A DNA stretch of 64,000 nt from Brachypodium distachyon (GCF_000005505.3 NC_016131.3:40692855-40756854); one strand, 5' to 3'; counted from the stretch's first letter, positions 44,945 to 56,103 are shown. Notes: generated by a model from the sequence alone, not told the origin. A program made the numbers and translations.

Positions 44945-46210
44945 AAGGCCGATTTGTCAGCAAGTGCCGGCAAGAGGGGGAGGGACGATTCTCCGCCTGC
45001 CGCGACGAGCAAAAAGGCGCGCACGGATGCCGGCAGCGGTGCCGACCCGGCTGACACAGGGGCCAGCTGCACCGCCCCGCACCTGCCGACGACCCAGCCC
45101 CGATGGAGGTGGCGCCGGCAACAGGTACAACACCCTCTGCAAGCCCAGTGGCCCCGCAAGGTACTCATCCAGAGCCCCCGCGGCTGCCTCCGGGCAACTC
45201 ATTTAGCTTCCCGATTTTCACCCTCTCCGCTGTTGCGGGCCCAAGCGCACCCGCACCGGAAGCAGGCGCTACGGTGATCGACCTTGACTCCGACGTCGAG
45301 GACGCGGGGACAGGGGAGGAGCCGAAGGCAGCCCTCGCGCCAAGCCCTGCTGCGCCGGCCGCCGCGGCAGCGGCGACCCCCGCCGCCCTCGGAATGGGGT
45401 CCAGCGACGCGCCAGCGGCCGCAGACGCCGCCGGCACGGATTCCTCTGCTACCCAGCAGGAGGCGGCCCCTGCCGGGGCCGCGGCAACCCCATCAGCCCC
45501 GCAGTCCCAGGCGCGGGTGAGGGGGAGGTTGCGGAGGAGGAGCAGCAAGATGCTCCGCCACAAGCGGATGACCCCCCGCCCAGCCATACGGTGGCGGCGG
45601 GGGCTTCGTCGTCGTCAGCCGCCACCTTCAGCACCGACCTCGGCACCCTTGCCGGGGTGGCCTGGAATCCAATCACTTGGGATCCGAACATCTTCGATCG
45701 GGGGCACCGGTTCCTTAACGCCGTCAAGGACCACCAGCTGGCCTTCGTTACCTCCTTCAACCAAGTGAGGGAGCACCATGCGATCGCCAAGAGCCAGCTC
45801 GGCGAGGTGCGGCTGGTCGTGGAGAAGGAGCGACAGGAGCTCTCTCGGTTGGGGGAGGAGACTTGCCTCGCTCGGGAAGAGGCTCGCCTTGCCTGGGAAG
45901 CCCAAGACGAGGCCATAGTGCCGGTCATCCCCGAGGAGGAGCTCCACCGGCAGCTGGAGGCTCAGCGCGCCGAGCACCAGGAGGCCCTGGGCTCGCTGAA
46001 GGCGGCACAGGCGAAGGCCGAGGAGGAGCTCAGAAAGGCGCTTGCCACGGCCCAGGCCCGCCTCGACGAGAAGAGCGACCTGATCACCTGCTATGCCGGC
46101 CAAATCCAGGGCCTGCGCGTCAAGCTGGAGGTGCAGACCAAGGCCACTGAAAGCGCGGTGACCGCGGCAGCCCGGCACGAGATCCAGCTCAACGCCGCCT
46201 GGGACAAGGT
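44945..46210 (+). pseudogene. Antisense ORF of R (plus arm), 5' deleted, Ala-rich then coiled coil
   Basis: The PF04195-type N-terminal part present in the other arm is absent. What remains starts SASAGKRGRDDSPPAATSKK and is Ala/Pro-rich, with a VIDLDSDVEDAG acidic motif near 45275. Past frame changes near 45100 and 45560 comes a long coiled coil (QVREHHAIAKSQLGEVRLVV, then EELHRQLEAQRAEHQEALGS). It is interrupted at 46210 by a copia-type solo LTR and resumes at 47543. Confidence 0.65.
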
Positions 46211-47537
46211 TGTTGGGAATATGCCCTAGAGGAAATCATGTATGATGTAATTCCCAATGTATTCATAAATATTATTAAGTTGTCCTTGTTTGAACATCTG
46301 ATATGTATCATTGAATATGTGATTTGATTGTGGAACTATGTATTCATGTTGTTCATACTAAATTGTCCTTAGTCATTGAGGTTGTGCTGGACACATAACC
46401 TAGACTAATGTGAAAGTTGGCTGATGACTCGGTTCCACTTGTCATGGGCATGGTGATGTCATTCCAGCTTACACGGACTCGGCTAAAGAGTTTAGCGAGT
46501 CGGACTGACCCATATTGAGATGCAACGAGTAGGTCGTCATTTGCATGTCTCAATCAATGTAATCCTTAGACCTGAGGTTATCGCACAATCCGAGTTGTGG
46601 ATCACCAACTTAGGTTCTGTCAAATGTTGTTCCGTAACACGGCAGTTATAAAGGCAGAGTTCGGGTTGACTGAGAATCAAGCTGTGTGATGTGGATAACC
46701 AAGATGGGATTTTGCCCCTCCGACTGGAGAGATATTCTCTGGGCCCTCTCGAGTGATATGATTCGGGAAGCATGGCCATGCGCAACTTGGTTAACTGTTA
46801 ACCGGGTCGATCGACTAAGAGTTAGTCGGATGAATCGTATATCACAGATCGAGAAGAGAGTTGAACTATTAAAGGGATGACGATTAATCGCCTATAGTTC
46901 GACAAGGTATATCGTGAGGCAAAAGGGACTAAGACGTATGTCACATTGGAAGGTACGTCGTCATGACTCGATGGTACTTGGGAGTCGGCACGTTCTGCTA
47001 GGAGCCGCTACCGATTGATCGATTGTGAGTCGGACTCCAATCGTGTCCAAGTCGCCATGAGCCTGCGGGGTCACACACTTAAGAGCGGGAGCAAGTATTT
47101 GGTCGGGTTGGACCCGAACTGGAATTTGGCTGACAATGCGAGTTGGACTCGCAGGGTGGATGGGCCACAAGGCTTGGAGCCCACTTCCACTCGATATATA
47201 AGCAGGGACGTGGGATGCCTAAGGGGCACGGTTTTTCCACTCTCATGCATTGAGAACCCTAGCCCGATTCAGTTCAACCGTCGCACCGGACCTAGCAGTC
47301 CGCCGCCGGAGCTCCTCCTCGCACGTGTGGATACCGGCAGAGGTGCTGTACGTTCAGCACTTCGACGATCACGGGATTGGATCGGCTGGATCGGATCGAG
47401 GGACTGCACTGCATCAAGGCGCCGCATCAATAATCCGCAACTGCGCGTCTAGTGGTAATCCTCGTGGCCTTCTACCTCGGCTAGATCTTGGGAGTTCGCG
47501 TAGGAAAAGTTTTTGTTTATCTCTACGCGCCCCTTCA
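46211..47537 (+). mobile_element. Copia-type solo LTR (Angela/BARE-like start)
   Basis: It begins TGTTGGGAATATGCCCTAGAGG, the characteristic start of a widespread grass Ty1/copia LTR group, and ends CGCCCCTTCA. A perfect 5-bp duplication AAGGT flanks it (46206-46210, 47538-47542). Taking it out restores the coiled-coil frame (AAWDKV then ARLETE). Length 1327 bp; no internal region. Confidence 0.9.
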
Positions 47538-47542
47538 AAGGT

Positions 47543-48102
47543 GGCCCGGCTCGAGACCGAGCTAGCCGCAGTCCGGGAGGAGCTCACCAAGGCCGGTGAG
47601 GACAATGCGGCCAAGGCAGCGGAGCTTGCGTCGCAGGAGGGCCGCCTCCGCAAGGCCAAGAAGGCCGCGCTCGACGCCTGGCTCCACCACGGCACGCTGA
47701 TCGGGCAGCGGCAGCTGGAGACTGAGAAGCTGCTCAAGATCGCCCAAGCGTTGCGCGACCTACTGCCTCGCTTCGAGCTGCAGGCCACAGAGGTGGATGG
47801 CACGGACGTCTCCACGCTGATCCTGTTCTTCTCCGACTTGGTGGGGAAGTTCGCGGCGCTCGATGTCTGGATCTCCAAGTTCGGTGCCGACGAGGTCGCC
47901 AACGGGGAGGGTGCCGGGACGATCCTTCCGAGGGTGCACCTCCGGCACCCGGAGTTCCCCTTCAAGACGCTGCTGGACGCCTGGTCGGACAGCAAGGACG
48001 AACCCACCCACACAGGCGGTCAGTGGGTTTGTCGACGAGGTGGTCCAGCGGATGCAACGAAAGCTGGACCCCGAGCCCCCGGCGGAGGACGCCGGCAACT
48101 AG
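47543..48102 (+). pseudogene. Antisense ORF of R (plus arm), C-terminal part
   Basis: Coiled coil continues (ELAAVREELTKAGEDNAAK), then a conserved block (FFSDLVGKFAALDVWISKFG). The last codons lie in a shifted frame ending VVQRMQRKLDPEPPAEDAGN before TAG (48100-48102). The same C-terminus is in the other arm (52117 onward, minus). One frameshift lies near 48015. Confidence 0.7.
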
Positions 48103-48655
48103 CCGCCGCAGCCCCCTGCCGGCCCTTGCCGTTTCCTTGTGTTATCTTCTTTTGTTTTCATTCCCTGCAAGTGGGGCGCTTGGCACCGTTTGAACAATTA
48201 CTATCTTATTAGTCCATGTAATCATTCGCTACTTTTGTTAATCCAGTTCTTTAGTTCTGCTTGATTCTTGTTCCCGGGGTTGCTTTGCGGGGTGGATCCC
48301 TTCGCCCTTGTGTGTTGTGCTTTGTGTTGCCGGGGACTTGCACGCCACACACTTAACCGGTCCAGGGACCTGGGACAGACCCGCAGTGCCGACCTGGGGC
48401 CAAGCAGCAACAGCGAGCCACTCCGCTTGCGGGATAACTACTCCCAGGCATGCCCTCCCGGGACGGACCCGGAAGCCGCACGGGGAGCGCACTCCCCCCG
48501 CACGCGTCCTTCTAACACCCTGGCCACACGCAGGTTTCGGGACCACACTCAGTGAGGCAGCGTTCAGTTAAGTTTAGTTTTCACAGAGTCTACCATTCAG
48601 GTTCAAGCACTTAGATTTTCGTTCGGTCCCGTGCTCGGTATGCTTGCTGGAGGGG
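48103..48655 (+). other. 3' untranslated-like region of the R antisense ORF (plus arm)
   Basis: Non-coding, T-rich then GC-rich. It is nearly identical to the inverse of 51560-52116 and forms part of the palindrome arms. Confidence 0.6.
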
Positions 48656-49440
48656 TGCGCCTGGAATGCCGCCCTTGAGAGAGCCTGTTTAAGGGATGTG
48701 GCAGGAACGCTGCGGCAGGATCGCCACCGGCGACAAGCGCCTCTGACGATGCTACCGCCGCCTCTCCGCAGCAACCCTCGCTTTCGGAAGAGCCCTTGCC
48801 TTCGGAGGAACCTGTTCCGAGGGGTGCGGTAGGGATGCCGTGACATCCTCGCCACCACCGGCAGACGCGGGTGGTGAAGACATCACGGCGTCCCCGCGGC
48901 AGCCCTCGCTGCTTGGGGAGATACCCTCTGGAGGGATGAGGCAGGGACACTACGGCAGTGCACCCGTCAGTGCTGAGCGCTGATGGCATGCACCACCATA
49001 GTGTCTCCGTGGCAACCCTCGCTCCTTGCGGAGATACCCTCTTGAGGGATGCGACAAGGGCACTGTGGCAGTGCATCTGTCGGCGCTGAGCGCATATGGC
49101 ATGCACCCCCACAGTGTCTCCGCGGCAACCCTTGTCCCGGAGCCGCTCGCTAGAGGAGGTGTGGCAAGGACACGGCGGCAGTGCACCCGCCGGTGCCAAG
49201 CGCTGGTGGGATGCAACACCACCGTGTCTCTGCAGCACCCCTCAGCGTGGGCTCGGTAGAGGGATGCGACAAGGGCGTGATGGCAGTGCACCCGTCGGTG
49301 CTGAGCGCTGATGGCATGCACCACCATCGCGTCTCTGTAGCACCGCTCGCCTTCGCAGCCTCTCCCTTGGCTTCGCTCTGAGCTGTTCCATGGCCAGGAC
49401 GCCCCCTTTTATAGGCGCAGGGGAGGGGCTTGCCAGCGCG
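48656..49440. repeat. Degenerate tandem array, units of about 105-113 bp
   Basis: GGCAGTGCACCCGTC-like cores recur at 48955, 49068, 49178 and 49283, with weaker units before 48955. Each unit carries GAGCGCTGATGGCATGCACC-like and TCTCCGCGGCAACCCTCG-like parts. The opposite arm lacks the array: there GGGGTGCGCCTGG joins directly to the sequence found after 49440. Confidence 0.8.
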
Positions 49441-49768
49441 CACGCCAAATCACTGCAGCTCACGCGGCTCCCCGCCCCTTGAAGTGCGGTACGGTCTTCG
49501 CCACTCTGCATGCCTAGTTGCTGGGGCACACGTGGTGGCTTCCTCCTGAATCAGGGGCCTCGAAGTGCGGCGAGTCCCTCGTGATGCGGTCACTCCACAC
49601 AACAAGGCGCCGCAACACGCCGCGGCCCATGGGCGGTCCACAAGCATTATAGTGCGCGAGACTCCACCTTTACCCTGCACATTAGATTCTTACTAAGCCC
49701 GAGATGCTGCAAAAAAAATTTGAAATTCACGAAAACTCAGAGCAGTATGGATGACTCTCCTGCCTCCC
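49441..49768. repeat. Palindrome arm segment, left of centre
   Basis: It is inverted and highly similar to 51229-51545, from ATCACTGCAGCTCACGCGGC to GACTCTCCTG. This is R internal DNA 3' of pol. It is the innermost matched segment before the unmatched centre. Confidence 0.85.
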
Positions 49769-50112
49769 AGCCCCCGGGCACAAAAGGGTCGATGCCCAAC
49801 TGGGATGTGAGCATTTTTATTTCCCAGACGCAGCGACTGCATGATGTACGTTGCGGGAAGCCTGGCAACTGCATGCCCAGATGCAGCGACTGCGTGATGC
49901 ACGTTGCGGGAAGTCCGGCAACTGCATACCCCGTCCCGGAGTGATCCGGCAACGGGTTAACGTTTTCGAGGCTCCGGCAGCCCCCTGCTCACAACCAAGT
50001 ATGGAAAGAGACTTCTATGCACCTAGAGCAGGAGATAGAAAGGGGGGGAACATGCAAATAAACGAGGCAATCTTGAAATTTGAGAAAAAGCACTTATCTT
50101 TATTCACAGTAA
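49769..50112. other. R internal DNA with a 53-bp duplication
   Basis: CAGCGACTGC...GGCAACTGCAT occurs twice, at 49831 and 49884. No coding signal was recognised. Confidence 0.6.
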
Positions 50113-50790
50113 CTAGTGGTTTACACATGGGGGTTGCCCGGCTACACTAGTTTGAGAGGTATGCATCGGCGGCATCACCTGAGGGTCTGGCTCCGATGCT
50201 TCACGGGTAGAAGTTGCGCAAGTGCTCAATATTCTAGCTATTTTGCCACCAGACCCGCCACCGGGCGAGGCCTTCTTTGCAGGCCTCGCGGTAGCCCCCG
50301 ACTCCGCAGTGAGGACTTGCTTCCCGCTGCGCTTGCGGGAACTCTTCTTCTGCGAACTCTCTCCTGGGCTCACGGCAGCTTTAGCTGCAAGTTTGGGCAC
50401 TAAGCGTCCTTCCTCGGCCATGGCACACTTGTGCGCCAGGGCGAACAGATCCTGCGTCGTCCGGATCCGATGCGTGCTCAACTTCTCGCGCATCTTGGGG
50501 TCGGGGACGTTGATGGCAAAGGTGTTGATGATGGCGGCAGCCTCCGCCTCCGGGATGGAGTAGGAGAGGTTCAAGAAGCGGTTGACGAAGCTCCACAATG
50601 TCTCCCCCGGCTTCTGCACCACGGTGTGCAGCTCCGCCATGGTTCCCGGACGCTTGTAGCCGCCCTGGAACGCGCTCACAAACTGCTCGTGCACGTCCGC
50701 CCAAGTGGCGATGGACCCAGCAGGCAGGTTGAGCAGCCAGGTTCTCGCTGATCCCTTCAGGACCATCGGAAACTAGTTGGCTCTGACCTT
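50113..50790 (-). pseudogene. Gag core of an R element (minus sense)
   Basis: The frame reads leftwards from about 50790. The retrotransposon gag core (LKGSARTWLLNLPAGSIATW, then WSFVNRFLNLSYSIPEAEAA and KMREKLSTHRI) is clear. It is followed by a basic tail (SSQKKSSRKRSGKQ). A TAG interrupts it just upstream of the Met at 50766. The N-terminus is missing because the sequence switches at about 50790 to RT code in the opposite direction. Confidence 0.8.
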
Positions 50791-51228
50791 GTCGTCGGCG
50801 CGGGGACTCGCTGATTGATGACCTGCGGGAGACGTTTGATAACCTCCACGGAATCAAACACAAGCTGAACCCTGAGAAGTGCACCTTCGGTGTAGACTCG
50901 GGCCAGCTTCTGGGTTTCTTGGTTTCGCACAGGGGAATTCAAGCCAATCCAACGAAGATAGAATCTATCGAGAAGATGGAGGCTCCCCGCAAGGTGAAGG
51001 ATGTTCAGCGCCTCAACGGTTGCGTTGCCGTGCTGGGCCGCTTCATCTCAAGGTTGGGCGAACGCGCCCAGCCTTTCTTCAAGGTGATGAAGAGGAAGGA
51101 TCTGATTGATTGCACCCCTGAGGCCGAGGCGGCGTTCCAGGATCTCAAGCAATACCTGAAGTCGCCGCCCGTCCTCGTCACCTCCAAGCCGGGCGAGCCG
51201 TTCCTACTCTACCTAGCGGCGACTGCTG
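50790..51228 (+). pseudogene. RT C-terminal fragment of an R element (plus sense)
   Basis: The plus-strand frame is open from RRGDSLIDDLRETF through HKLNPEKCTFGVDSGQLLGF and the connection domain (FFKVMKRKDL, EAEAAFQDLKQYLKSPP) to YLAAT. This is the part of a Tat-type RT after the catalytic YVDD, which is missing. It ends at 51228, where the palindrome arm DNA starts. Confidence 0.85.
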
Positions 51229-52116
51229 GGAGCCAGGAGAGTCATTCATACTGCTCTGTGTTTTTGTGAATTTCGAAAAAAAATTGCAGCATCTCGGGCT
51301 TGGTAAGGATCTAATGTGCAGGGTAAAGGTGGAGTCTCGCGCACTGTAATGCTCGTGGACCGCCCACGGGCCGCGGCGTGTAGCGGCGCCTTGTGGTGTG
51401 GAGTGACGCATAACGAGGGACTTGCCGCACTTCGAGGCCCCTGATTCAAGAGGAAGACGCCACTTGTGCCCCAGCAGCTAGGCATGCAGAGTGGCGAAGA
51501 CCGTACCGCACTTCAAGGGGCGGGGAGCCGCGTGAGCTGCAGTGATTCGGCGTGCCAGGCGCACCCCTCCGGCAAGCATACCGAGCACGGGACCGAACAA
51601 AAAGCTAAGTACTTGAACCTGAATGGTAGACTCTCTGAAAACTAAACGTAACTGAACGCTGCCTCGCTGAGTGTGGTCCCGAAACCTGCGTGTGGCCAGG
51701 GTGTTAGAAGGACGCTTGTGGGGGGAGTGCGCTCCCCGTGCGGCTTCCGGGTCCGTCCCGGGAGGGCATGCCTGGGAGTAGTTATCCCGCAAGTGGATTG
51801 GCTCGCCGTTGCTGCTTGGCCCCAGGTCGGCACTACGGGTCCGTCCCTAGTCCATGGACCGGTTAAGTGTGTGGCGCGCGAGTCCCCGGCAACACAAAGC
51901 ACAACACACAAGGGCGAAGGGATCCACCCCGCGAGGCAACCCCGAGAACATGAATCAAGCAGAACTAAAGAACTGGATTAACAAAAGTAGCGAACGATTA
52001 CATGGACTAATAAGACAGTAATTGTTCAAATGGCGCCAAGCGCCGCACTTGCAGGGAATGAAAACAAAAGAAGATAACACAAGGAAATGGCAAGGGCCGG
52101 CAGGGGGCTGCAGCGG
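51229..52116 (-). repeat. Palindrome arm, right of centre, without the tandem array
   Basis: Read on the minus strand it matches 49768 back to 49441 and then 48655 back to 48103. It has no counterpart of the 48656-49440 array. It includes the inverse of the 3' untranslated-like region of the antisense ORF. Confidence 0.85.
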
Positions 52117-52419
52117 CTAGTTGCCGGCGTCCTCCGCCGGGGGCTCGGGGTCCGGCTTCCGCTGCATCCACTGGACCACCTCGTCGACAAACCCACTCAC
52201 CGCCTGTGTGGGTGGGTTCATCCTCGCTGTCCGACTAGGCGTCCAGCAGCGTCTCGAAGGGGAACTCCGGGTGCCGAAGGTGCACCCTCGGAAGGATCGT
52301 CCCGGCACCCTCCCAGGCGCAGTTGGCGACCTCGTCAGCGCCAAACTTGGAGATTCAGACGTCGAGCGCCGCGAACTTGCCCACCAAGTCAGAGAAGAAC
52401 GGGATCAGCGTGGAGCTGT
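52117..52419 (-). pseudogene. Antisense ORF of R (minus arm), C-terminal fragment
   Basis: On the minus strand it codes the same C-terminus as 47830-48102, ending EPPAEDAGN before TAG. It starts at a chimeric junction with X LTR DNA at about 52419 (minus strand GTCGCATAC then AGCTCCACGC). The whole middle of the ORF is missing. Confidence 0.75.
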
Positions 52420-53459
52420 ATGCGACGTCAGGTCCATTTCTATGGGTCCAATTCTATGAGTCGTCTCACCATTTCTATGGGAGCGTCTGCGTTGCAACTG
52501 AGGAATGCCACCTGGGGTATCAAAGACTGGACTAGTTTTCCTATTTAGTAGCTTCCAGTACAACCACATGGTAATATGGGCTCTGCCAGGATGGATGTAA
52601 GACATGTGATCCTGGATCCGAGGGATTGTGCAGATGTAGCCGTGTAGGTGGGAACGTAGGTCCCTCAGGTGCTCTAGGTGGTTATGGTCTGAAAATTCCT
52701 GTAATCGATGCCGTTGCTACTCTACCCTGAGGACAGCAAGGGATTAACACATCGATTTCTGTGGGGAATGTGTACAACCTCTCGAGAGTGTCAAACTAAG
52801 TACTTAGCCGTGTCCCCGGTTACGGACAATTATGAGCAACTAGATATGGGGGCTGTAAGGAAGGTCTCACTCATTCCAATTTCTTAAATAAAATGAAGTT
52901 TGAACAGGGTAGGGGCACTTGATGTATCTACTCAATGTGCTCTAGGTTAATAAGAGCATGGGTGTTTCTACCCAGTGTCCAATAGTGATAAAATTATTTG
53001 TTAAAATGATAGGATGATACATTGATGCTTTTATCCAAATAGCCAAACCCCACCTTACCAAATACTGCATATACTTGACAGGATCTGTTATAACCCTTTT
53101 GCGAACTTGCCAATACATTCAATGTATTGACCACGTAGTGGCTGCAATTAACAATGCAGGTAATCAGACGAAGAGTGAGGTACGAATTGTTAGGGTTGCG
53201 AGTTACATTCCAACATGTTTCGACCGTGGAGTTGTTATGGGACTCCTGCATCTACTGCTTTCCGCTGCAAGATTTTATCTTCTTCTGAGCTAACTCACGA
53301 GGTTATGCAATATGTAAGTTCTGGATCAATGCGATGTAATATACTTTTGACCTTTGTATCTTGATATTACATCTTGAAACTGTGTGTGCTAGCGAGTCGA
53401 TCCAGGGACTAGCACTGTAAGCACAGATATCGAATCCTGCAAGGGGGAGGATCGCTTCA
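52420..53459 (-). mobile_element. X LTR fragment in the R antisense ORF (minus arm)
   Basis: In minus orientation it starts TGAAGCGATCC at 53459 and follows the first third of the 1140-4089 X LTR to its GACGTCGCATAC block, where it is cut. Loss of the remaining ~1.9 kb of X plus the middle of the antisense ORF points to one deletion across both. Confidence 0.82.
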
Positions 53460-54096
53460 GGGCCTCCCCCAGCAACTCGGTGGGTGGAAAGATGAATTCC
53501 TCGGGGTCTTCCACCCGAACCCAGCACCAGTCTCCCCGCCATTCCTTCTCGGTCTTCTTTTTCGACCGGACGATGAACTCAGACTTCATCCGGTCGCAGG
53601 CACGGAACACCAACCCCGACGACATCGCTTTCTTGTTCTCGATGCGGGGGTAGAAGTAGTGCCGGAACAACGCCACCGATGGCATCACTCCGACGAATCC
53701 CTCGCAGAGGAAGGAGAAGATGGCAAGGAGGTAGAGGGACATGGGGTGGAGCTGCGCCACCCGCAGCTGGTACGACTCCATGAGCGCATGGAGGAACAGG
53801 GAGAACGGCGGCACCAACCCGGCGAGTATGAAGCGCCTGAACACCCGGAAGTCGGTGGACTGGACGTCGGCGCCAGCAGGGAAGATCAGGGTCTTTCCGT
53901 GCTCGTTGAAGTCCGAGGCAACGGTGTGCTGGAGCTTGCCTAGAGCCTTGCCGTTGTAGCTGGGCCGGAAGAAGGCAAGCGTGGCCCGCTTCTCCTGCTT
54001 CTTCAGCTCTTTCTCTTCGGCGGCATTGGCGGCCGCCGCACTCTTGCTCTTCGAGGCCTTCGCCTCCTTCCCTTTCCTGGTTGTTGGGGGACCCAT
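53460..54096 (-). pseudogene. Antisense ORF of R (minus arm), N-terminal part with Transposase_28-like core
   Basis: A Met at 54096 (MGPPTTRKGKEAK) starts a frame that is open to the X insertion. The N-terminus is Lys/Ala-rich and helical (NAAEEKELKKQEKRA). The core FRVFRRFILAGLVPPFSLFL and HPMSLYLLAIFSFLCEGFVG matches the PF04195 layout (hydrophobic helices, Cys-Glu-Gly). It ends WCWVRVEDPEEFIFPP. It is the best-preserved N-terminal part of this protein type in the window. No function is established. Confidence 0.75.
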
Positions 54097-54483
54097 GGGA
54101 GAGTGGGTGGGAGATTGGCAAGGTTCTCAGGTGCAAGATGCGAAAAGATGGGAGAAGGCTGGGGGGCTAAGTGTTTACCCCTCAACGCAGCAGTGAAGCT
54201 TTATAACACTCCGTCGTTCGGTAACGGTCGCATCCGAACCCTACGGGTGCGCTGGGATAGTTACTAATCAAGGGAATAATGCGAAGAGTGGCCTTAACTT
54301 CCCACGATTAAGGGGAGGTTACGGCGGAAATCTCGCACCCACTACTCCGCCCGTAACGGCGGAGTCCTTGGGACGGCCGGGAGACGCGGGCCCGAGGCGG
54401 CTCAGGACACACGCGTCGGTTAAGGGCATAGCCCGAAACCGACCAGGGAGGAGTCCGCCCGGGAACAGGCGTTGCCGGCCCAC
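54097..54483 (-). promoter_or_regulatory. Leader and promoter-like region of the R antisense ORF (minus arm)
   Basis: Minus-strand TTATAA (54201-54206) lies about 105 bp upstream of the Met at 54096. The region is nearly identical, inverted, to 44640-44940. Confidence 0.6.
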
Positions 54484-54496
54484 GCCCAGGGGCTAC
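54484..54496 (+). other. Polypurine tract candidate of the right R copy
   Basis: CCCAGGGGCTAC immediately precedes TGTCGCACC, the LTR start in this orientation. This shows the right-hand R copy is plus-sense. Confidence 0.6.
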
Positions 54497-55146
54497 TGTC
54501 GCACCATTGGCACCCGAGGTGCCACCGCTGCACGACGCGCGGGTCGCCTCGCCTGCTTCCCGGGAGGGTCACACCCCGGGCGGCAGTATACAAGCTGCCC
54601 GGCAAGCTACCAGCCCGGCAGGGCTAGCGGGGCTTCGGGGGAGAATTCCCGCCTGGGCACCTCCCGGGAAGGTACTTGCCGGGAGGGGCGCTCCCGGGCG
54701 CAGGTTTCCGCTGTGAGGGCGAGGCCGAGTAAGCAGGACTGTGGCGCCACGTGGGCGCGCGGCAGGCGCCCAGCGCGCAGGGTTCGTCAGGACAAGGAGT
54801 GAGGCGCACGGCGCATTTAATGAGCCGACAAGGAGGAGGTTATCCGTCTAGTCAGGCAAACAGTGGCTGCCCAGAGCTAGTTTTTAGGCCTTAGACCCCT
54901 AGTCGCGGGGCTGGCGCTCTTGCATGTCTGCCAGCGCACCGAGGAGGAGCTGCCCAAGCTCACTGCTCGCCACTTGTAATCCATGCACCGTGGCATCTGT
55001 GGTATCCCCTTGGCTATAAGAGAAGGACCCCCGCCAGCGGTCAAAATGGTTGGATAGTTGCATGGTTGATTAGTTGGTTCGCTAACCAACTGGTAGTGCT
55101 TCACTACCAGTAGCCCCGAAGTAGCAAAGGACACTTAGCCAAAAAG
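54497..55146 (+). repeat. 3' LTR of the right R copy, distal end lost
   Basis: It matches the inverse of 41228 back to about 40610. It contains the TATA-like GGCTATAAGAG near 55013 and stops at 55146 (TTAGCCAAAAAGAG) where X-derived filler begins. About 280 bp of the LTR are missing. Confidence 0.82.
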
Positions 55147-55442
55147 AGAGCCCATATTACCATGTGGTTGTACTGGAAGCTACTAAATAGGAAAACTAGT
55201 CCAGTCTCTGATACCCCAGGTGGCATTCCTCAGTTGCAACGCAGGCGCTCCCATAGAAATGGTGAGACGACTCATAGAAATGGACCTGACGTCGCATACA
55301 GCTCCACGCTGATCCCGTTCTTCTCCGACTTGGTGGGGAAGTTCGCGGCGCTCGACGTCTGGATCTCCAAGTTCGGCGCTGACAAGGTCGCCAACTGCGC
55401 CCGGGAGGGTGCCGGGACGATCCTTCCGAGGGTGCACCTCCA
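55147..55442 (+). repeat. Inverted copy of the X/antisense-ORF chimeric junction (filler DNA)
   Basis: X-derived DNA (55147-55299) is joined to antisense-ORF C-terminal DNA (55300-55442) at the same point as in 52280-52575, but in opposite orientation. It is bounded on both sides by truncated elements: R LTR on the left, S gag on the right. It differs from its source by scattered changes and by one missing CATAGAAATGGACC-type repeat. Confidence 0.85.
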
Positions 55443-56103
55443 GTTAGAAAACGCAGTAGAACTAAGACCAATGGGCTTTGTTATACTCACGGAGCGAGAT
55501 GTCGAGATGTTGTCGAGCGTGAGCGACATCGACTGCTTCCTTCAGCAGCTTTTGTCTCTCCAACTCCAACTCCACCTGCAGCTGGGCCGAGTTAGCGTTC
55601 GACGCTACCGATGCGGTCAGCCGTTCGATGGAGGCCTAGATCTGAGTTAGCTTCGGCGGCAGAGCCGATGTGCCGGCTTGAGCGGCGATGTTCTCCGGCT
55701 TCTCCAAGGGGAGCTTCGCCGTTCTGCCGGACTTGGTTGGGACCGCGCCACTTCCTGCAGCGTCCCTTCCCGCATCAATGCCATGAGCCGTCACCATGAC
55801 CTCCACACGATCAGCGGGGCAGTCGGCGTTCCGGCCGCGGACCGTGCAGATGGCGGGGGGATCTTCGGCCATCGCCACCTGCTCTGGGTACCTGTAGGGA
55901 CTGTCAGTAGCAACATAAACCTCGTGCATGCCGAAGTTGATGAAGCGGCCTGCACAGGGAAGCGATGCGCCGTTGAAGCAGCCCTCGTTGTTGTCGATGA
56001 AGCCCAGAGAGCCGAATCTCTGGACCAAACCGGAGACCACGAGCTCCCCAGTGACGAGGAAGCTTCCCGTCCGGATGAAAACTCTAGCCAGTGCTGCTGC
56101 TGG
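55443..56103 (-). pseudogene. Gag leader of Tat-like element S, truncated
   Basis: A minus-strand frame follows the S primer site. The likely Met start is at 55872 (MAEDPPAICTVRGRNAD), but the start is uncertain. The region is Ala/Pro-rich without a gag core. A TAG occurs near 55650, and the element is cut at 55443 by filler DNA. Confidence 0.45.

Noticed and set aside
48603..49327. Long minus-strand frames of 125-211 codons
   Set aside because: They follow the tandem array units, so the apparent protein repeats are a by-product of the DNA repeat.
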